A DNA stretch of 64,000 nucleotides from Paenibacillus sp. FSL R5-0517. GTDB lineage: Bacteria > Bacillota > Bacilli > Paenibacillales > Paenibacillaceae. The DNA lies in contig NZ_CP150235.1 of NCBI RefSeq assembly GCF_037974355.1, forward strand, positions 496,001 to 560,000, given 5' to 3'. Positions 9,593-18,668 of the stretch are shown one piece after another (positions within the stretch are counted from its first letter, which is position 1; every line of letters begins with the position of its first letter). The translations under genes were made by a program, and so were the position numbers. The notes beneath the pieces were generated by a model. It made no database searches. It was given only the letters and a program-made list of their open reading frames with translations, and was not told the DNA's origin.

Positions 9593-10501
9593 ATGAATAA
9601 CAAGTTGAAACCGCGCCGGCCCTTAAAAGAAAAACATTATTGGGAAGAGTGGACGGGACGGATCTATACGTCGATTTGTGTCGTTTTCCTGATCGTTGTC
9701 ATGTTTTCCATTGTTTATTTTGTAGCGTCCAAGGGACTGTCCACATTTTTCCAAAACGGAATAAGCATAAGCGAATTCCTTGGTGGAAAGACGTGGAATC
9801 CAACTGGAGAACCTGCGTTCTACGGGGCATTGCCGTTCATTACAGGTTCTTTCATTACAACCTTGCTTGCAGCATTGATCGCTAGTCCACTTGGCCTGTG
9901 TGCAGCACTCTTCATGACAGAGATTGTACCGGGTAAAGGGAAAAAGATATTGCAACCGGCGATTGAGCTCTTGTCCGGAATTCCGTCCGTTGTGTATGGA
10001 TTTATCGGTCTGAGTGTCATCGTACCTTTGCTGCGCAGTATCTTTGGTGGAACAGGCGTCGGGATTGCAGCCGGATGTCTTGTTCTCGCGGTAATGATTC
10101 TTCCTACGGTAACAAGTATTATGGCAGACGCTTTGTCCGCATTGCCAAAAGGATTGCGTGAATCCTCGTACGCACTGGGTGCCACTCGCTGGCAAACCAT
10201 CTACCGTGTCATCATTCCAACGACTTTGCCAGCTTTGTTGACAGGTGTCGTTTTGGGTATGGCCCGTGCTTTTGGTGAAGCCCTTGCTGTGCAGATGGTT
10301 ATCGGTAATGCACCGCATGTTCCAACATCCTTGCTCGAATCGGCTTCAACATTAACGAGTGTAATTACACTAAGCATGGGTAACACCACGATGGGTTCTG
10401 TTCATAACAATGCACTGTGGAGTATGGCGCTTGTCCTGCTGGTGATGACATTTGTCTTCGTCATTCTGGTTCGCCTGCTTGAAAGGAGGAACCGGGTATG
10501 A
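9593..10501 (+). CDS. pstC: Phosphate ABC transporter permease PstC
   Basis: Membrane subunit of the Pst phosphate importer. It has six expected transmembrane helices and the binding-protein-dependent permease loop (LPKGLRESSYALGATRWQTI), which contacts PstB. The ATG at 9593 was chosen because GGGGG lies 7 bases upstream. In-frame ATGs at 9557 and 9566 would add 12 or 9 residues, and 9566 also has a fair AGAAGG site. The 3' end overlaps pstA by four bases, pointing to translational coupling. Confidence 0.93.
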   Translation: MNNKLKPRRPLKEKHYWEEWTGRIYTSICVVFLIVVMFSIVYFVASKGLSTFFQNGISISEFLGGKTWNPTGEPAFYGALPFITGSFITTLLAALIASPLGLCAALFMTEIVPGKGKKILQPAIELLSGIPSVVYGFIGLSVIVPLLRSIFGGTGVGIAAGCLVLAVMILPTVTSIMADALSALPKGLRESSYALGATRWQTIYRVIIPTTLPALLTGVVLGMARAFGEALAVQMVIGNAPHVPTSLLESASTLTSVITLSMGNTTMGSVHNNALWSMALVLLVMTFVFVILVRLLERRNRV

Positions 10502-11391
10502 AAATGAAGGCAAAAACGGTAGATAAAATTGCAACATCCGTTATCGTTGTATTGGCCCTGTTTATTGTTATTATATTGCTCGGTCTGCTTGGCTTCATCA
10601 TGTATAGAGGCATTGGACATATTAGCTGGAACTTCCTGACGAGCGCACCCCAGTTGCTTAAAGGTGGCGGGGGGATTGGTCCACAGCTCTTTAACTCCGT
10701 ATTCCTGTTGATTCTGACGTTGATTGTGACCATTCCACTCGGATGGGGTGGTGGGATTTACATGGCGGAATACGCCAAGCCAGGCAAGATCACCAGCTTC
10801 ATTCGTCTTGTCGTTGAAGTGTTGTCATCATTCCCTTCCATCGTTATCGGTTTGTTTGGTCTCTTGTTGCTAGTCAATCAATTTGGTCTTGGTTTCTCCC
10901 TGATCTCGGGTGCCCTGGCTCTGGCGATCTTTAACTTGCCACTGATGGTGCGGACAACGGAGCAGGCCTTCCGGGCCGTTCCGAAGGAACAGAAGGAAGC
11001 AGGTCTGGCACTTGGACTGTCCAAGTGGAAGATTATCACTTCCATTCTGCTGCCTGTGGCATTGCCGAGCTTGATTACGGGTACGATTCTGGCATCGGGC
11101 CGGATCTTCGGTGAGGCGGCAGCATTGATGTTCACCGCAGGTATGAGTAGTCCGCCATTGGACTTTACAGATTGGAATCCGACGAGTCCGAGATCACCGC
11201 TTAATCCGTTCCGTCCGGCAGAGACACTTGCTGTCCATATCTGGAAAGTGAACAGTGAAGGCATTGGACCAGATTCCAAAGAGGTGGCAGCAGGGGCATC
11301 CGCCGTGCTTGTCATTCTCGTGCTGGCGTTCAATCTAAGTGCGCGCTGGATCGGTCGGGTTGTATTCCGCCGCATGACAGCTTCGAAATAA
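10498..11391 (+). CDS. pstA: Phosphate ABC transporter permease PstA
   Basis: Second membrane subunit of the Pst importer (297 aa), with about six transmembrane helices. The EAA-type loop PKEQKEAGLALGLSKWKI is near the middle. A large extracytoplasmic stretch (about 222-260) sits before the last helix, as is typical of PstA. It overlaps pstC by ATGA and has a GAAAGGAGGA site inside the pstC end. pstB begins 12 bases downstream. Confidence 0.95.
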   Translation: MKMKAKTVDKIATSVIVVLALFIVIILLGLLGFIMYRGIGHISWNFLTSAPQLLKGGGGIGPQLFNSVFLLILTLIVTIPLGWGGGIYMAEYAKPGKITSFIRLVVEVLSSFPSIVIGLFGLLLLVNQFGLGFSLISGALALAIFNLPLMVRTTEQAFRAVPKEQKEAGLALGLSKWKIITSILLPVALPSLITGTILASGRIFGEAAALMFTAGMSSPPLDFTDWNPTSPRSPLNPFRPAETLAVHIWKVNSEGIGPDSKEVAAGASAVLVILVLAFNLSARWIGRVVFRRMTASK

Positions 11392-11403
11392 GGAGGAACC
11401 AAC

Positions 11404-12159
11404 ATGGCCATACCTTTTGGTACGGAACAGTTAAGCATATATTATGGACATTTTCAGGCGGTCAAGCAGATCAGCCTGACGTTTCCCGAATCGAGTGTAA
11501 CGGCACTTATCGGGCCGTCTGGGTGTGGTAAATCTACGTTCCTGCGGTCGCTTAACCGAATGAACGACGAGATCGCCGGTTCCCGCACAGAGGGACATAT
11601 CTGGATGGACGGTAACGATCTGAATGAGCCTGGAACCGATGTAATCAAGCTTCGCCAGAAGATTGGCATGGTGTGGCAGAAGCCAAATCCTTTTCATAAG
11701 TCCATCTACAACAATATCGCGTTTGGCCCCCGCTACCGTGGTACGAAGAGTAAGAAGGCACTGGATGAGATTGTGGAAAAAAGCTTGCGTCGTGCTGCGC
11801 TTTGGGACGAAGTGAAAGACAGGCTGAATGAATCAGCCTTGTCTCTCTCAGGTGGACAACAGCAGCGGTTATGTATCGCCCGCGCCCTGTCTGTTGATCC
11901 GCAGATTCTGCTGCTCGATGAGCCTGCATCTGCACTAGACCCGGTATCCACGGGTAAAGTTGAAGAATTGATTACCGAGCTCAAGAAGGAGCTGCGGATT
12001 GTTATTGTTACCCACAACATGCAGCAGGCAGCACGTATTTCGGATTATACAGCTTACTTCTATCTGGGCAGCATGATTGAGCACGGGGATACAGAGCATA
12101 TTTTCACGAACCCGGACAATCGTCTGACGCAAGAATACATTATGGGGCGTTTCGGATAA
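11404..12159 (+). CDS. pstB: Phosphate ABC transporter ATP-binding protein PstB
   Basis: ATPase that energises phosphate import. Walker A is GPSGCGKS (about 37-44), the signature is LSGGQQQRL, Walker B is [13 protein letters not shown] and the switch histidine lies in VTHNM. It is 251 aa, the normal PstB length. It starts behind AGGAGG and is the last gene of the operon. No phoU follows, and a terminator lies about 70 bases downstream. Confidence 0.96.
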   Translation: MAIPFGTEQLSIYYGHFQAVKQISLTFPESSVTALIGPSGCGKSTFLRSLNRMNDEIAGSRTEGHIWMDGNDLNEPGTDVIKLRQKIGMVWQKPNPFHKSIYNNIAFGPRYRGTKSKKALDEIVEKSLRRAALWDEVKDRLNESALSLSGGQQQRLCIARALSVDPQILLLDEPASALDPVSTGKVEELITELKKELRIVIVTHNMQQAARISDYTAYFYLGSMIEHGDTEHIFTNPDNRLTQEYIMGRFG

Positions 12160-12225
12160 TTGGATCATGGAGTGGAGTGTCACATAGAGCAACAGACAGA
12201 GAGATGAAGAAATAAATAGAGACAG

Positions 12226-12270
12226 AAGCACAATGCCTGGACGTTTGTTCGGGGGTTGTGCTTTTTATTT
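12226..12270 (+). terminator. Terminator of the pst operon
   Basis: AAGCACAA and TTGTGCTT pair across a GC-rich 22-base loop; the stem runs into a TTTTTATTTT tract. Confidence 0.8.
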
Positions 12271-12359
12271 TATAATTACAGTGGGATTTTCTGTATGCAG
12301 GATCAACATTATGCTACGATATTTAGTACAAAGATAGCGTTTACATAAATTTAAAGGAG

Positions 12360-13376
12360 ATGTTGATAATCACTACGGATCAGAGGTCTTACGACCATGT
12401 GGCAGCACAGGTCATACAGAATTACGCGATTGACAAACCTGTCGTTTCCTATATTCGTCATAACGAGAATCTGACGTATCATGTCGTTGATGAAGCAAGC
12501 GGGCAGAAGTATCTGCTCCGTATCCATCAAGCAGCATATGCAAGTATGTCAGGCATTCAGCACACGCCTTCTGCATTGGAGGCAGAGATGGATCTGCTTC
12601 ATGAGTTAAATGCAACAACAGGATTACGCGTCCAACATCCGGTACGCAATGTATCGGGAGATTGGGTCACGTTATGGACAAGTGAAGAAGGTAAAGAAAT
12701 CTGCTGTACAGTACTGGAGTGGATTGAGGGCAGGGACATCCAACAGGGAGAACGCCTGACAACAGAGCAGATATATGATCTTGGTGCTCAGCTGCAGATG
12801 CTTCATCAATATGGACGTGTGCAGAATCAGACAGATCGAACTAAGGTACGCCCGGCATATGGCAATGTCCATGAGAATTTGGTCATGCTAGGGCAGCTGG
12901 AAGAGGGAGTCCGATTGGGAATTTTTACAACGGAAGACTTCGATCTGCTTCGGGAGACGTTTGAGAACATTAACGAGCAGTTAGGAGCGTACCCTCTCGA
13001 TGAAAAGACCTGGGGCGTTATTCATGGAGATATTACTCGCAATAATCTGCTGATCACGGATCAGGGGATGTCCATGATTGATTTTTGTCTACACGGTTAT
13101 GGTTATTATCTTTTCGATGCCGGAGGGGCAGCGCTTATGTTCAATCGGGAGGAACGTGACATATTCTTATCTGGATACACAAAACAGATCGCACCACTGA
13201 CGGATCGAGATATCCGTTTAATGGAAGGGTTCATGCTGATCTTTACACTTGGTTATTATGCTTTTCAGATGGCGAACGAGTCTAGGCACGAATGGATGAA
13301 AGATCGCATGCCGAAGTTATGCAGCAAGTATTGCAGACCTTATGTACAGAACGAGAGTATCTTCTACGAACTGTGA
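12360..13376 (+). CDS. Phosphotransferase (APH/choline-kinase-like) family protein
   Basis: A 338-residue kinase-like enzyme of the aminoglycoside phosphotransferase/homoserine kinase superfamily. The catalytic loop HGDITRNNLL (about 223-232) and the metal-binding IDF (about 240-242) are clear. A nucleotide-lobe Lys/Arg region lies near VDEASGQKYLLRIHQ. The substrate is unknown; relatives phosphorylate small molecules such as homoserine, choline or sugars. The start is not secure: ATG at 12360 sits directly against AAAGGAG and a TTG three bases on is the alternative. The C-terminus (RMPKLCSKYCRPYVQ) looks complete, so a short overlapping frame at 13292-13501 is not needed as an extension. Confidence 0.8.
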   Translation: MLIITTDQRSYDHVAAQVIQNYAIDKPVVSYIRHNENLTYHVVDEASGQKYLLRIHQAAYASMSGIQHTPSALEAEMDLLHELNATTGLRVQHPVRNVSGDWVTLWTSEEGKEICCTVLEWIEGRDIQQGERLTTEQIYDLGAQLQMLHQYGRVQNQTDRTKVRPAYGNVHENLVMLGQLEEGVRLGIFTTEDFDLLRETFENINEQLGAYPLDEKTWGVIHGDITRNNLLITDQGMSMIDFCLHGYGYYLFDAGGAALMFNREERDIFLSGYTKQIAPLTDRDIRLMEGFMLIFTLGYYAFQMANESRHEWMKDRMPKLCSKYCRPYVQNESIFYEL

Positions 13377-13632
13377 ATTATAATTCAGATGTGCAGATCC
13401 GGAAGGGCTATGAACAGGTAGTTCAAAAATTATGGTTGCCTGAATACCCGAACAGTTTCGTGGATAATATCATAAATAGTAGTAAGCGCTTTATGAATTG
13501 AAGGGAAATGAAATAATCTGTTTAAAAAGTTTATTTTACCGAATTAATGTGATGAAAGCTGACAAAATATTCTGGTTTTCATCGAATCAATCGAAAATGA
13601 AGGAAATACATCCAAAGAAATCGTTAAGTTTG
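13377..13632 (+). other. Gene-free stretch between the phosphotransferase and riboswitch promoter
   Basis: No convincing gene. A short frame overlaps the phosphotransferase end without family features. The rest is AT-rich and leads to the riboswitch promoter. Confidence 0.5.
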
Positions 13633-13661
13633 TTGACACTGATCTTCCGGTCGATTAATCT
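13633..13661 (+). promoter_or_regulatory. Sigma-A promoter of the glycine riboswitch transcript
   Basis: TTGACA (13633-13638), a 17-base spacer and TAATCT (13656-13661) lie about 75 bases before the first aptamer. Confidence 0.7.
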
Positions 13662-13734
13662 TAATGAAGAAGAATGAACGATTTCCATTACTGTTCTGAC
13701 ATACGCTCAGAATGGTTCCATACAGCGGATGATA

Positions 13735-14023
13735 ACGAGCGGGAGAGACCTGAGTTAGCCGAGCAATGGCTAGTGTTCAGGCACCGAAGGAGCAAGCTGC
13801 TGCGCACCCGGCCCAGTGGTTAATCTCTCAGGTAAATGTACCATCGTTGGACGCAACTCTGGAGAGTGCGCGAACTGCGCCACCCAAGGGGTATATGATC
13901 AGTCAGTCTGGTGACTTGTCTGCAATTGCAGGGCATGCACCTTGTCGTGAGACACTGCTGATCGTGAAACTCTCAGGTATCGAGGACAGAGAGAGGGCCT
14001 GTGGCCTTCTTCTGTCCTTTTTT
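13735..14023 (+). promoter_or_regulatory. Tandem glycine riboswitch with intrinsic-terminator expression platform
   Basis: Two consecutive aptamers are recognisable. Aptamer 1 opens with GCGGGAGAGACC, has GCACCGAAGGAGCAAG in the middle and closes with AATCTCTCAGGTAAA. Aptamer 2 opens with ACTCTGGAGAG, has CGCCACCCAAGGGG and closes with AAACTCTCAGGTAT. The short linker between the aptamers is typical of cooperative glycine riboswitches. A strong terminator follows at 13984-14023 and overlaps the end of aptamer 2, so glycine binding most likely prevents termination (an ON switch). It controls sdaAB-sdaAA downstream. A 91-residue reading frame across it is a coincidence. Confidence 0.95.
13984..14023 (+). 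terminator. Terminator of the glycine riboswitch expression platform
   Basis: GGACAGA, GAGGGCC, GGCCTTC and TCTGTCC build a nearly continuous stem with a TGT loop, followed by six T. It starts within a few bases of the aptamer 2 closing strand, fitting a switch between two folds. Confidence 0.88.
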
Positions 14024-14103
14024 GATGTCATCATTCAGTAATAAAGGAACATTATGGCATGGGAGCTGGATGGAAATGACGAATACAATTGGAGGGTTAT
14101 AAG

Positions 14104-14793
14104 GTGCGATTTAAAGATGTTTTCTCAATTATTGGTCCGTCGATGACGGGGCCTTCAAGTTCACATACAGCTGGAGCAGCAAGACTGGGAAGAATTGCGC
14201 GTCAGTGGCTAGGTTGTACGCCTGAACGTGCCCGGCTGACGCTCTACGGTTCATTCGCTGATACGTATCAGGGCCACGGAACTGATCTGGCGCTGATCGG
14301 CGGTCTGCTGGATTATGTTACAGACGATCCGCGTATCCCGGATGCGGAGCAATACGCAGAGGAAGCGGGTATGGAGGTTGAGTTTTATACAAGCGGTCTG
14401 CCTGCTCCTCATCCCAATACGGTCAAAATTGAGTTGTGGCATGAAGGGCGTACATGTTCCTTAATCGGTGCTTCTATTGGTGGTGGTAGTGTGTCGGTGC
14501 ATGCGATGAATGATTTTCGTGTCCAGATTAGTGGTGAGTTTCCGACACTCGTGCTGCGACATGCAGACAAGGCAGGGGTGCTTGCCTCGGTAACGTCCAC
14601 GATCAGTTCATCTGGGGTTAACATCGGGTATATGCAGGTGGATCGGAAAGCCCGTGATGGCGAAGCACTTACTGCGATGGAGATGGACGGCGTGCCGAAT
14701 CCTGATATGCTCAAGCGTCTAAAAGAGCTGGATCATGTACTGGACATTCGTGTCATCGATTTGAAGAGAGGAGTTGATTCGGATGCGATTTAA
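14104..14793 (+). CDS. sdaAB: L-serine dehydratase, iron-sulfur type, beta subunit
   Basis: Beta subunit of the [4Fe-4S] L-serine ammonia-lyase, which turns L-serine into pyruvate and ammonia. The start shows the family motif SIIGPSMTGPSSSHTAGAAR. An ACT domain occupies about residues 145-220 (PTLVLRHADKAGVLASVTSTIS). The start is taken as GTG 14104 because GGAGGG lies 7 bases upstream; an in-frame TTG at 14089 lies before it. It overlaps sdaAA by 11 bases, so the two subunits are coupled. It sits under the glycine riboswitch, linking glycine excess (via serine hydroxymethyltransferase) to serine removal. Confidence 0.92.
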   Translation: MRFKDVFSIIGPSMTGPSSSHTAGAARLGRIARQWLGCTPERARLTLYGSFADTYQGHGTDLALIGGLLDYVTDDPRIPDAEQYAEEAGMEVEFYTSGLPAPHPNTVKIELWHEGRTCSLIGASIGGGSVSVHAMNDFRVQISGEFPTLVLRHADKAGVLASVTSTISSSGVNIGYMQVDRKARDGEALTAMEMDGVPNPDMLKRLKELDHVLDIRVIDLKRGVDSDAI

Positions 14794-15760
14794 ACATTTA
14801 CATGAACTGAATACGATCTGTACAGCGGAATCCAAAACGATTGCTCAATTGATGATCGAGGAGCAGGTTCAGGAGACCAATACACCGGAAGCGGATGTTG
14901 TGAAACAGATGTCTGAATATTATCAGGTGATGAAGGAAGCGGTGCGTAAAGGGTTAACGGAAGATACCACATCACGTAGTGGATTAACGGGTGGAGACGG
15001 TAAAAAAATGGCCGAGTACATTCGCAAAGGTGAGACTTGCTCAGGAGATGCTTCCGCACTTGCCATGGCGTATGCCCTGTGTGTATCTGAAGTGAATGCC
15101 TCCATGGGCCGGATTGTGGCAACACCTACAGCCGGTTCCTGCGGCATCATCCCTGGTGTTTTTATCAGCTCACAGGAGCGATTTGGCTGGACGGACGAAC
15201 ATTTGGTGAATGGGTTGTTCTGCGCGGGAGCGATTGGTTATGTTATTGCCAACAATTCATTTATCTCTGGTGCAGAAGGTGGCTGTCAGGCAGAAGTGGG
15301 TTCCGCGATCGGCATGGCTGCGGGTGCCATGGTTGAACTGCGTGGAGGTACACCGGAACAGGTCGTTCATGCCGTTGGTCTAGCGTTAAAAAATACACTG
15401 GGCCTGATCTGCGATCCGGTCGCAGGTCTCGTTGAAATTCCATGCATCGTACGTAACGGACTGGGTGCCGTTACGGCGCTGGCTGCGGCCGACATGGCAT
15501 TGGCCGGAGTGCGTAGTGCTATTCCGTCAGATGAAGTCATCGACGTGATGCTGGAAGTAGGCAGTGCGATGCCGAGCCGCCACCGGGAGACAGCCCAAGG
15601 TGGGTTGGCTCAGACACCAACGGGTCGCAAAATGATGCAGAAGCTGGCTAAACCGAAGGCCAAGCGTGCAGAGCCTGAGACGGAGTCGAAGCCAGCGGAT
15701 GCTGACACAACTACAAGTGGGACGGATACTGTTCAAGCGGAAACGGATCCTCAGGTTTAA
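14783..15760 (+). CDS. sdaAA: L-serine dehydratase, iron-sulfur type, alpha subunit
   Basis: Catalytic alpha subunit of the bacterial two-chain serine dehydratase. Family motifs are present: EETCSGDASALAMAYA-like (GETCSGDASAL), ATPTAGSCGIIPG, SGAEGGCQAEVGSA and CDPVAGLVEIPC, with the cluster cysteines in the CQAE, CDPV and IPC blocks. ATG 14783 is preferred over TTG 14774 because GAGAGGAG ends right before that TTG. The protein carries about 35 extra C-terminal residues rich in Lys, Glu, Asp and Thr after TGRKMMQKLAKP, which look disordered and are not part of the enzyme core. It ends the riboswitch operon. Confidence 0.92.
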   Translation: MRFKHLHELNTICTAESKTIAQLMIEEQVQETNTPEADVVKQMSEYYQVMKEAVRKGLTEDTTSRSGLTGGDGKKMAEYIRKGETCSGDASALAMAYALCVSEVNASMGRIVATPTAGSCGIIPGVFISSQERFGWTDEHLVNGLFCAGAIGYVIANNSFISGAEGGCQAEVGSAIGMAAGAMVELRGGTPEQVVHAVGLALKNTLGLICDPVAGLVEIPCIVRNGLGAVTALAAADMALAGVRSAIPSDEVIDVMLEVGSAMPSRHRETAQGGLAQTPTGRKMMQKLAKPKAKRAEPETESKPADADTTTSGTDTVQAETDPQV

Positions 15761-15809
15761 TCTGAACGGGGGTCACCGAGGAATAACCAGTGACATGATG
15801 ATGTATAAC

Positions 15810-15875
15810 GGCGGCATTAAACAAGCGTCCGCGAACCCGAATTCGGGTTCTGCAGGACGCTTGTTTAATGCCGCC
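15810..15875. terminator. Long perfect hairpin between convergent genes, no T-run
   Basis: A 21-bp perfect stem (15810-15830 with 15855-15875) encloses a second 16-base palindrome, AACCCGAATTCGGGTT. It lies between sdaAA and the oppositely oriented glycosidase. It could stop transcription from both sides, but neither side has a T tract. Confidence 0.6.
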
Positions 15876-15932
15876 AAATGATGTGAAGCTAGGCTACTTA
15901 TAAGTGACTTCAGATATATTTGTATTATGAAT

Positions 15933-17693
15933 CTAGTCCTGGCTTACAGCCGTACTCAGTACGGCATATCCATACGCGGGCAATTCAATGGCAAACACGC
16001 CATCATCCTTGGCGGTACGATGGTTTCCACCGAATAGCTCGGTCCATTCCTCGTCACCCGCCTCCAGCTCGACAATAGCCGTCTCTTCCGAGCGATTGAA
16101 CAGAACCAGAATGCGTTCCTCTTCATTCTGCCGTTCGAATACCAATTGGCTGCCATCCGAGCGAGCCTGCAGGAAACGAACGGTGCCTTCTGCACGCAGG
16201 GCAGGATGAGCATGACGCAGGGAGATCAGTTTCTGATAAAAGTCTAGCAGCTCACGGTCCTGCTTCGCTTCATCCCATTCCATGCATTTACGGCAGCCCG
16301 GATCATGGTCACCGTCCATGCCAATCTCGTCTCCGTAATAGATGCACGGCGCGCCCATGTAACTGAACTGGAATAACGCAGCTAGCTTCATCTTGCGCTG
16401 GTCGCCTTCACATAGCGTGAGCAGCCGCGGGGTATCGTGACTGTCCAGCAGGTTGAATGCAACTTCGCTGGCTTGAAGCGGATAACGGGATAATTGCCGA
16501 CCGATGGAGTTCGCGAACTGTTCGGCATGCATTGTATTTTTTACAAAGAAAGCATTCACGGCATCGGTAAACGGATAGTTCATGGACGCATCGAACTGGT
16601 CGCCTTGCAGCCAGGAAGAAGACTCGTTCCATACTTCGCCCAGAATGTAGGCATCCGGATTAGCGGCTTTGACCACACGGCGGAAATCACGCCAGAAGGC
16701 ATCATCCACTTCGTCGGCAACATCCAGTCGCCATCCGTCTGCACCTACTTCCTTAATCCAGTACTCGGCAACCTCCAGCAGATAGGCCTTAACCTCGGGA
16801 TTCTCCGTATTCAACTTAGGCATGTGCGCTTCGAATCCGAAAGTCTCATACGTAGGAATGCCGTCGTTCACGTCCAGCGGGAATTCATGTACATGGAACC
16901 AGTCTTTGTATTTGGATTGTTCTCCGTTCTTCTGCACATCCACAAACGGGGCAAACGTCTTCCCGGAATGGTTGAACACAGCATCCAGCAAGACGCGAAT
17001 TCCACGTGCGTGGCACAGCTCGACCAGTCGCTTCACGGTATCTGCGTCACCAAAATGCCGGTCTACCCGCAGGTAGTCCTCGGTATCGTATTTGTGATTG
17101 GTGGTAGCTTCAAAGATGGGTGTGAAGTAGATCGCATTAATGCCCAGATCACTGATGTAATCCAGATGGTCGATCACACCCTGAAGGTCACCGCCGAAGA
17201 AATTGAAGGGTGTCGGCTCGCCACCCCACGGTTCCACCTTTTCCGGACTAATATCCGGGTTGCCGTTCGCGAATCGTTCAGGGAAAATCTGATAGAACAC
17301 GGCATCCTTAACCCATGCAGGGGGTGTGAATACAGCTCCTGCATGAATATAAGGGAACTGGAACATACGACCCGGATCGTCCGGTTCTTCTTCTTGGAAG
17401 TCCGTCTCGGTCATCCAGATCTGTTCATCTCCACTTTTGAGAAGAAAAGAGTATTTTAGTCGGTGGTAGGGAGGTTTCACCTCGCCCTCGAAGTAATCGA
17501 ACATCGAGTCAGAGGTGAACTTTGTTAAAGGAACCAGCGCTTTGGTTGCATCCCATGCATATTTGTCTCCAGTCAGGGCATGTACCTCAGTCAGATCATT
17601 CTTTTTGGCGCGCAGGCGCAGATGAATTGTGTCTTGGTCATAGGCATAGGCCCAATTGCGTTTCGGTTGATGATAGATGGCTTCCAACAGCAT
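15933..17693 (-). CDS. GH13 alpha-glycosidase (neopullulanase/cyclomaltodextrinase type)
   Basis: Intracellular enzyme for maltodextrins, cyclodextrins or pullulan fragments, 586 aa. An N-terminal starch-binding-like beta domain (about 1-125) precedes the GH13 barrel, as in GH13_20 enzymes. The catalytic residues are visible: nucleophile Asp in DGWRLDVADE, acid/base Glu in ILGEVWNE and the stabilising Asp in LLDSHDTPRLL. The short Ala/Gly-rich blocks VLLDAVFNHSGK and GINAIYFTPIFEA are also typical. There is no signal peptide. GGGAGGAAT lies 7 bases before ATG. It is monocistronic and convergent with the serine dehydratase operon. Confidence 0.93.
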   Translation of the reverse strand: MLLEAIYHQPKRNWAYAYDQDTIHLRLRAKKNDLTEVHALTGDKYAWDATKALVPLTKFTSDSMFDYFEGEVKPPYHRLKYSFLLKSGDEQIWMTETDFQEEEPDDPGRMFQFPYIHAGAVFTPPAWVKDAVFYQIFPERFANGNPDISPEKVEPWGGEPTPFNFFGGDLQGVIDHLDYISDLGINAIYFTPIFEATTNHKYDTEDYLRVDRHFGDADTVKRLVELCHARGIRVLLDAVFNHSGKTFAPFVDVQKNGEQSKYKDWFHVHEFPLDVNDGIPTYETFGFEAHMPKLNTENPEVKAYLLEVAEYWIKEVGADGWRLDVADEVDDAFWRDFRRVVKAANPDAYILGEVWNESSSWLQGDQFDASMNYPFTDAVNAFFVKNTMHAEQFANSIGRQLSRYPLQASEVAFNLLDSHDTPRLLTLCEGDQRKMKLAALFQFSYMGAPCIYYGDEIGMDGDHDPGCRKCMEWDEAKQDRELLDFYQKLISLRHAHPALRAEGTVRFLQARSDGSQLVFERQNEEERILVLFNRSEETAIVELEAGDEEWTELFGGNHRTAKDDGVFAIELPAYGYAVLSTAVSQD

Positions 17694-17928
17694 AATGAAA
17701 TTCCTCCCGTCAGGTGTAGGTATAATATGTACTTGGTCGATTTGATTGATATAACATTCCCCACGTTAATGGATAAGCTATAATTAGAATGTGTGGTAAC
17801 GTAAAGGAATTCAACATGGCTTCAACAAGATAACAAGATTTGAATCCATCTGTTATAGATAGCTTTTTTATGATGAGGCTCAGATATATCATTAACCCAA
17901 TGGGGGCGGAAAGGAAACGAATATTCGA

Positions 17929-18612
17929 ATGAAAACCAAACTGTTATACATTGAAGATGATACGGAAATTGCAACTTGGGTCAGAGCCGATCTGGAGGAG
18001 CGCGGTTATGAGGTGGTATGGCTCGGCAGTGGTGAAGGTGCAGCGGAGGCTGCTGTGGGTTGCTCACTCATTATTCTGGATGTCATGCTGCCCGGGCTGG
18101 ATGGATTTACGGTGGGCCAGCGACTGAAAAAAGAACATCCAGCCGTGCCCATTGTCATGCTCTCGGCGAGAACGTCCATTGACGACAAGTTGCACGGTCT
18201 CGATTTTGCCGATGACTATGTAACGAAACCATTTCACCCCGATGAACTGGCTGCCCGGATTGAGGTCCAACTGCGTAAGGCGGGAACTGCGGTCTCATCG
18301 GATACAGCTCTGAAGCTGGATCATCTCTCCATCTATGAGAAGGACAACCGCATCGTCAATGAGGAGACGGGGGATGAAATTGTTTTATCGGGGAAACAGT
18401 TCCACATCTTCGCTTACCTGCTACGACATATGGGCATGATTCGAACCAAAGAGCAGATCTATGAAGCCGTCTGGAACGAGCCTTATCTGGATGGGGACAA
18501 GACTTTAATGGTACATATTCGACATCTTCGCGAGAAGCTGGAGCTTGACCCGGCCAATCCAGTCGTTATTCAGACGGTCCGCGGTGTGGGATATCGTGTG
18601 AAGAAGCCATGA
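17929..18612 (+). CDS. OmpR-family response regulator
   Basis: Two-component regulator of 227 aa. The receiver domain (1-120) has the acidic pocket Glu9-Asp10-Asp11, phosphoacceptor Asp51 (LIILDVMLPGLDG) and Lys in VTKPFHPDEL. A winged-helix DNA-binding domain follows (about 130-225, ending VIQTVRGVGYRVKKP). It is followed directly by its histidine kinase and an ABC transporter. By analogy with other peptide-antibiotic detoxification modules, it probably activates the transporter genes. Confidence 0.93.
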   Translation: MKTKLLYIEDDTEIATWVRADLEERGYEVVWLGSGEGAAEAAVGCSLIILDVMLPGLDGFTVGQRLKKEHPAVPIVMLSARTSIDDKLHGLDFADDYVTKPFHPDELAARIEVQLRKAGTAVSSDTALKLDHLSIYEKDNRIVNEETGDEIVLSGKQFHIFAYLLRHMGMIRTKEQIYEAVWNEPYLDGDKTLMVHIRHLREKLELDPANPVVIQTVRGVGYRVKKP

Positions 18613-18668
18613 TCCGACGGTTCAGAGCACGGAAGACGATGAATGGAGAACGCAAAGGAGAACCGCGC

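Noticed and set aside
13292..13501. A 69-codon frame overlapping the phosphotransferase end, possibly a frameshifted C-terminus
   Set aside because: The phosphotransferase already ends with the usual RMP...KYCRP type C-terminus, so no frameshift is needed.
13766..14041. A 91-codon reading frame between the phosphotransferase and sdaAB
   Set aside because: It lies entirely within the tandem glycine riboswitch and its terminator and has no ribosome binding site.
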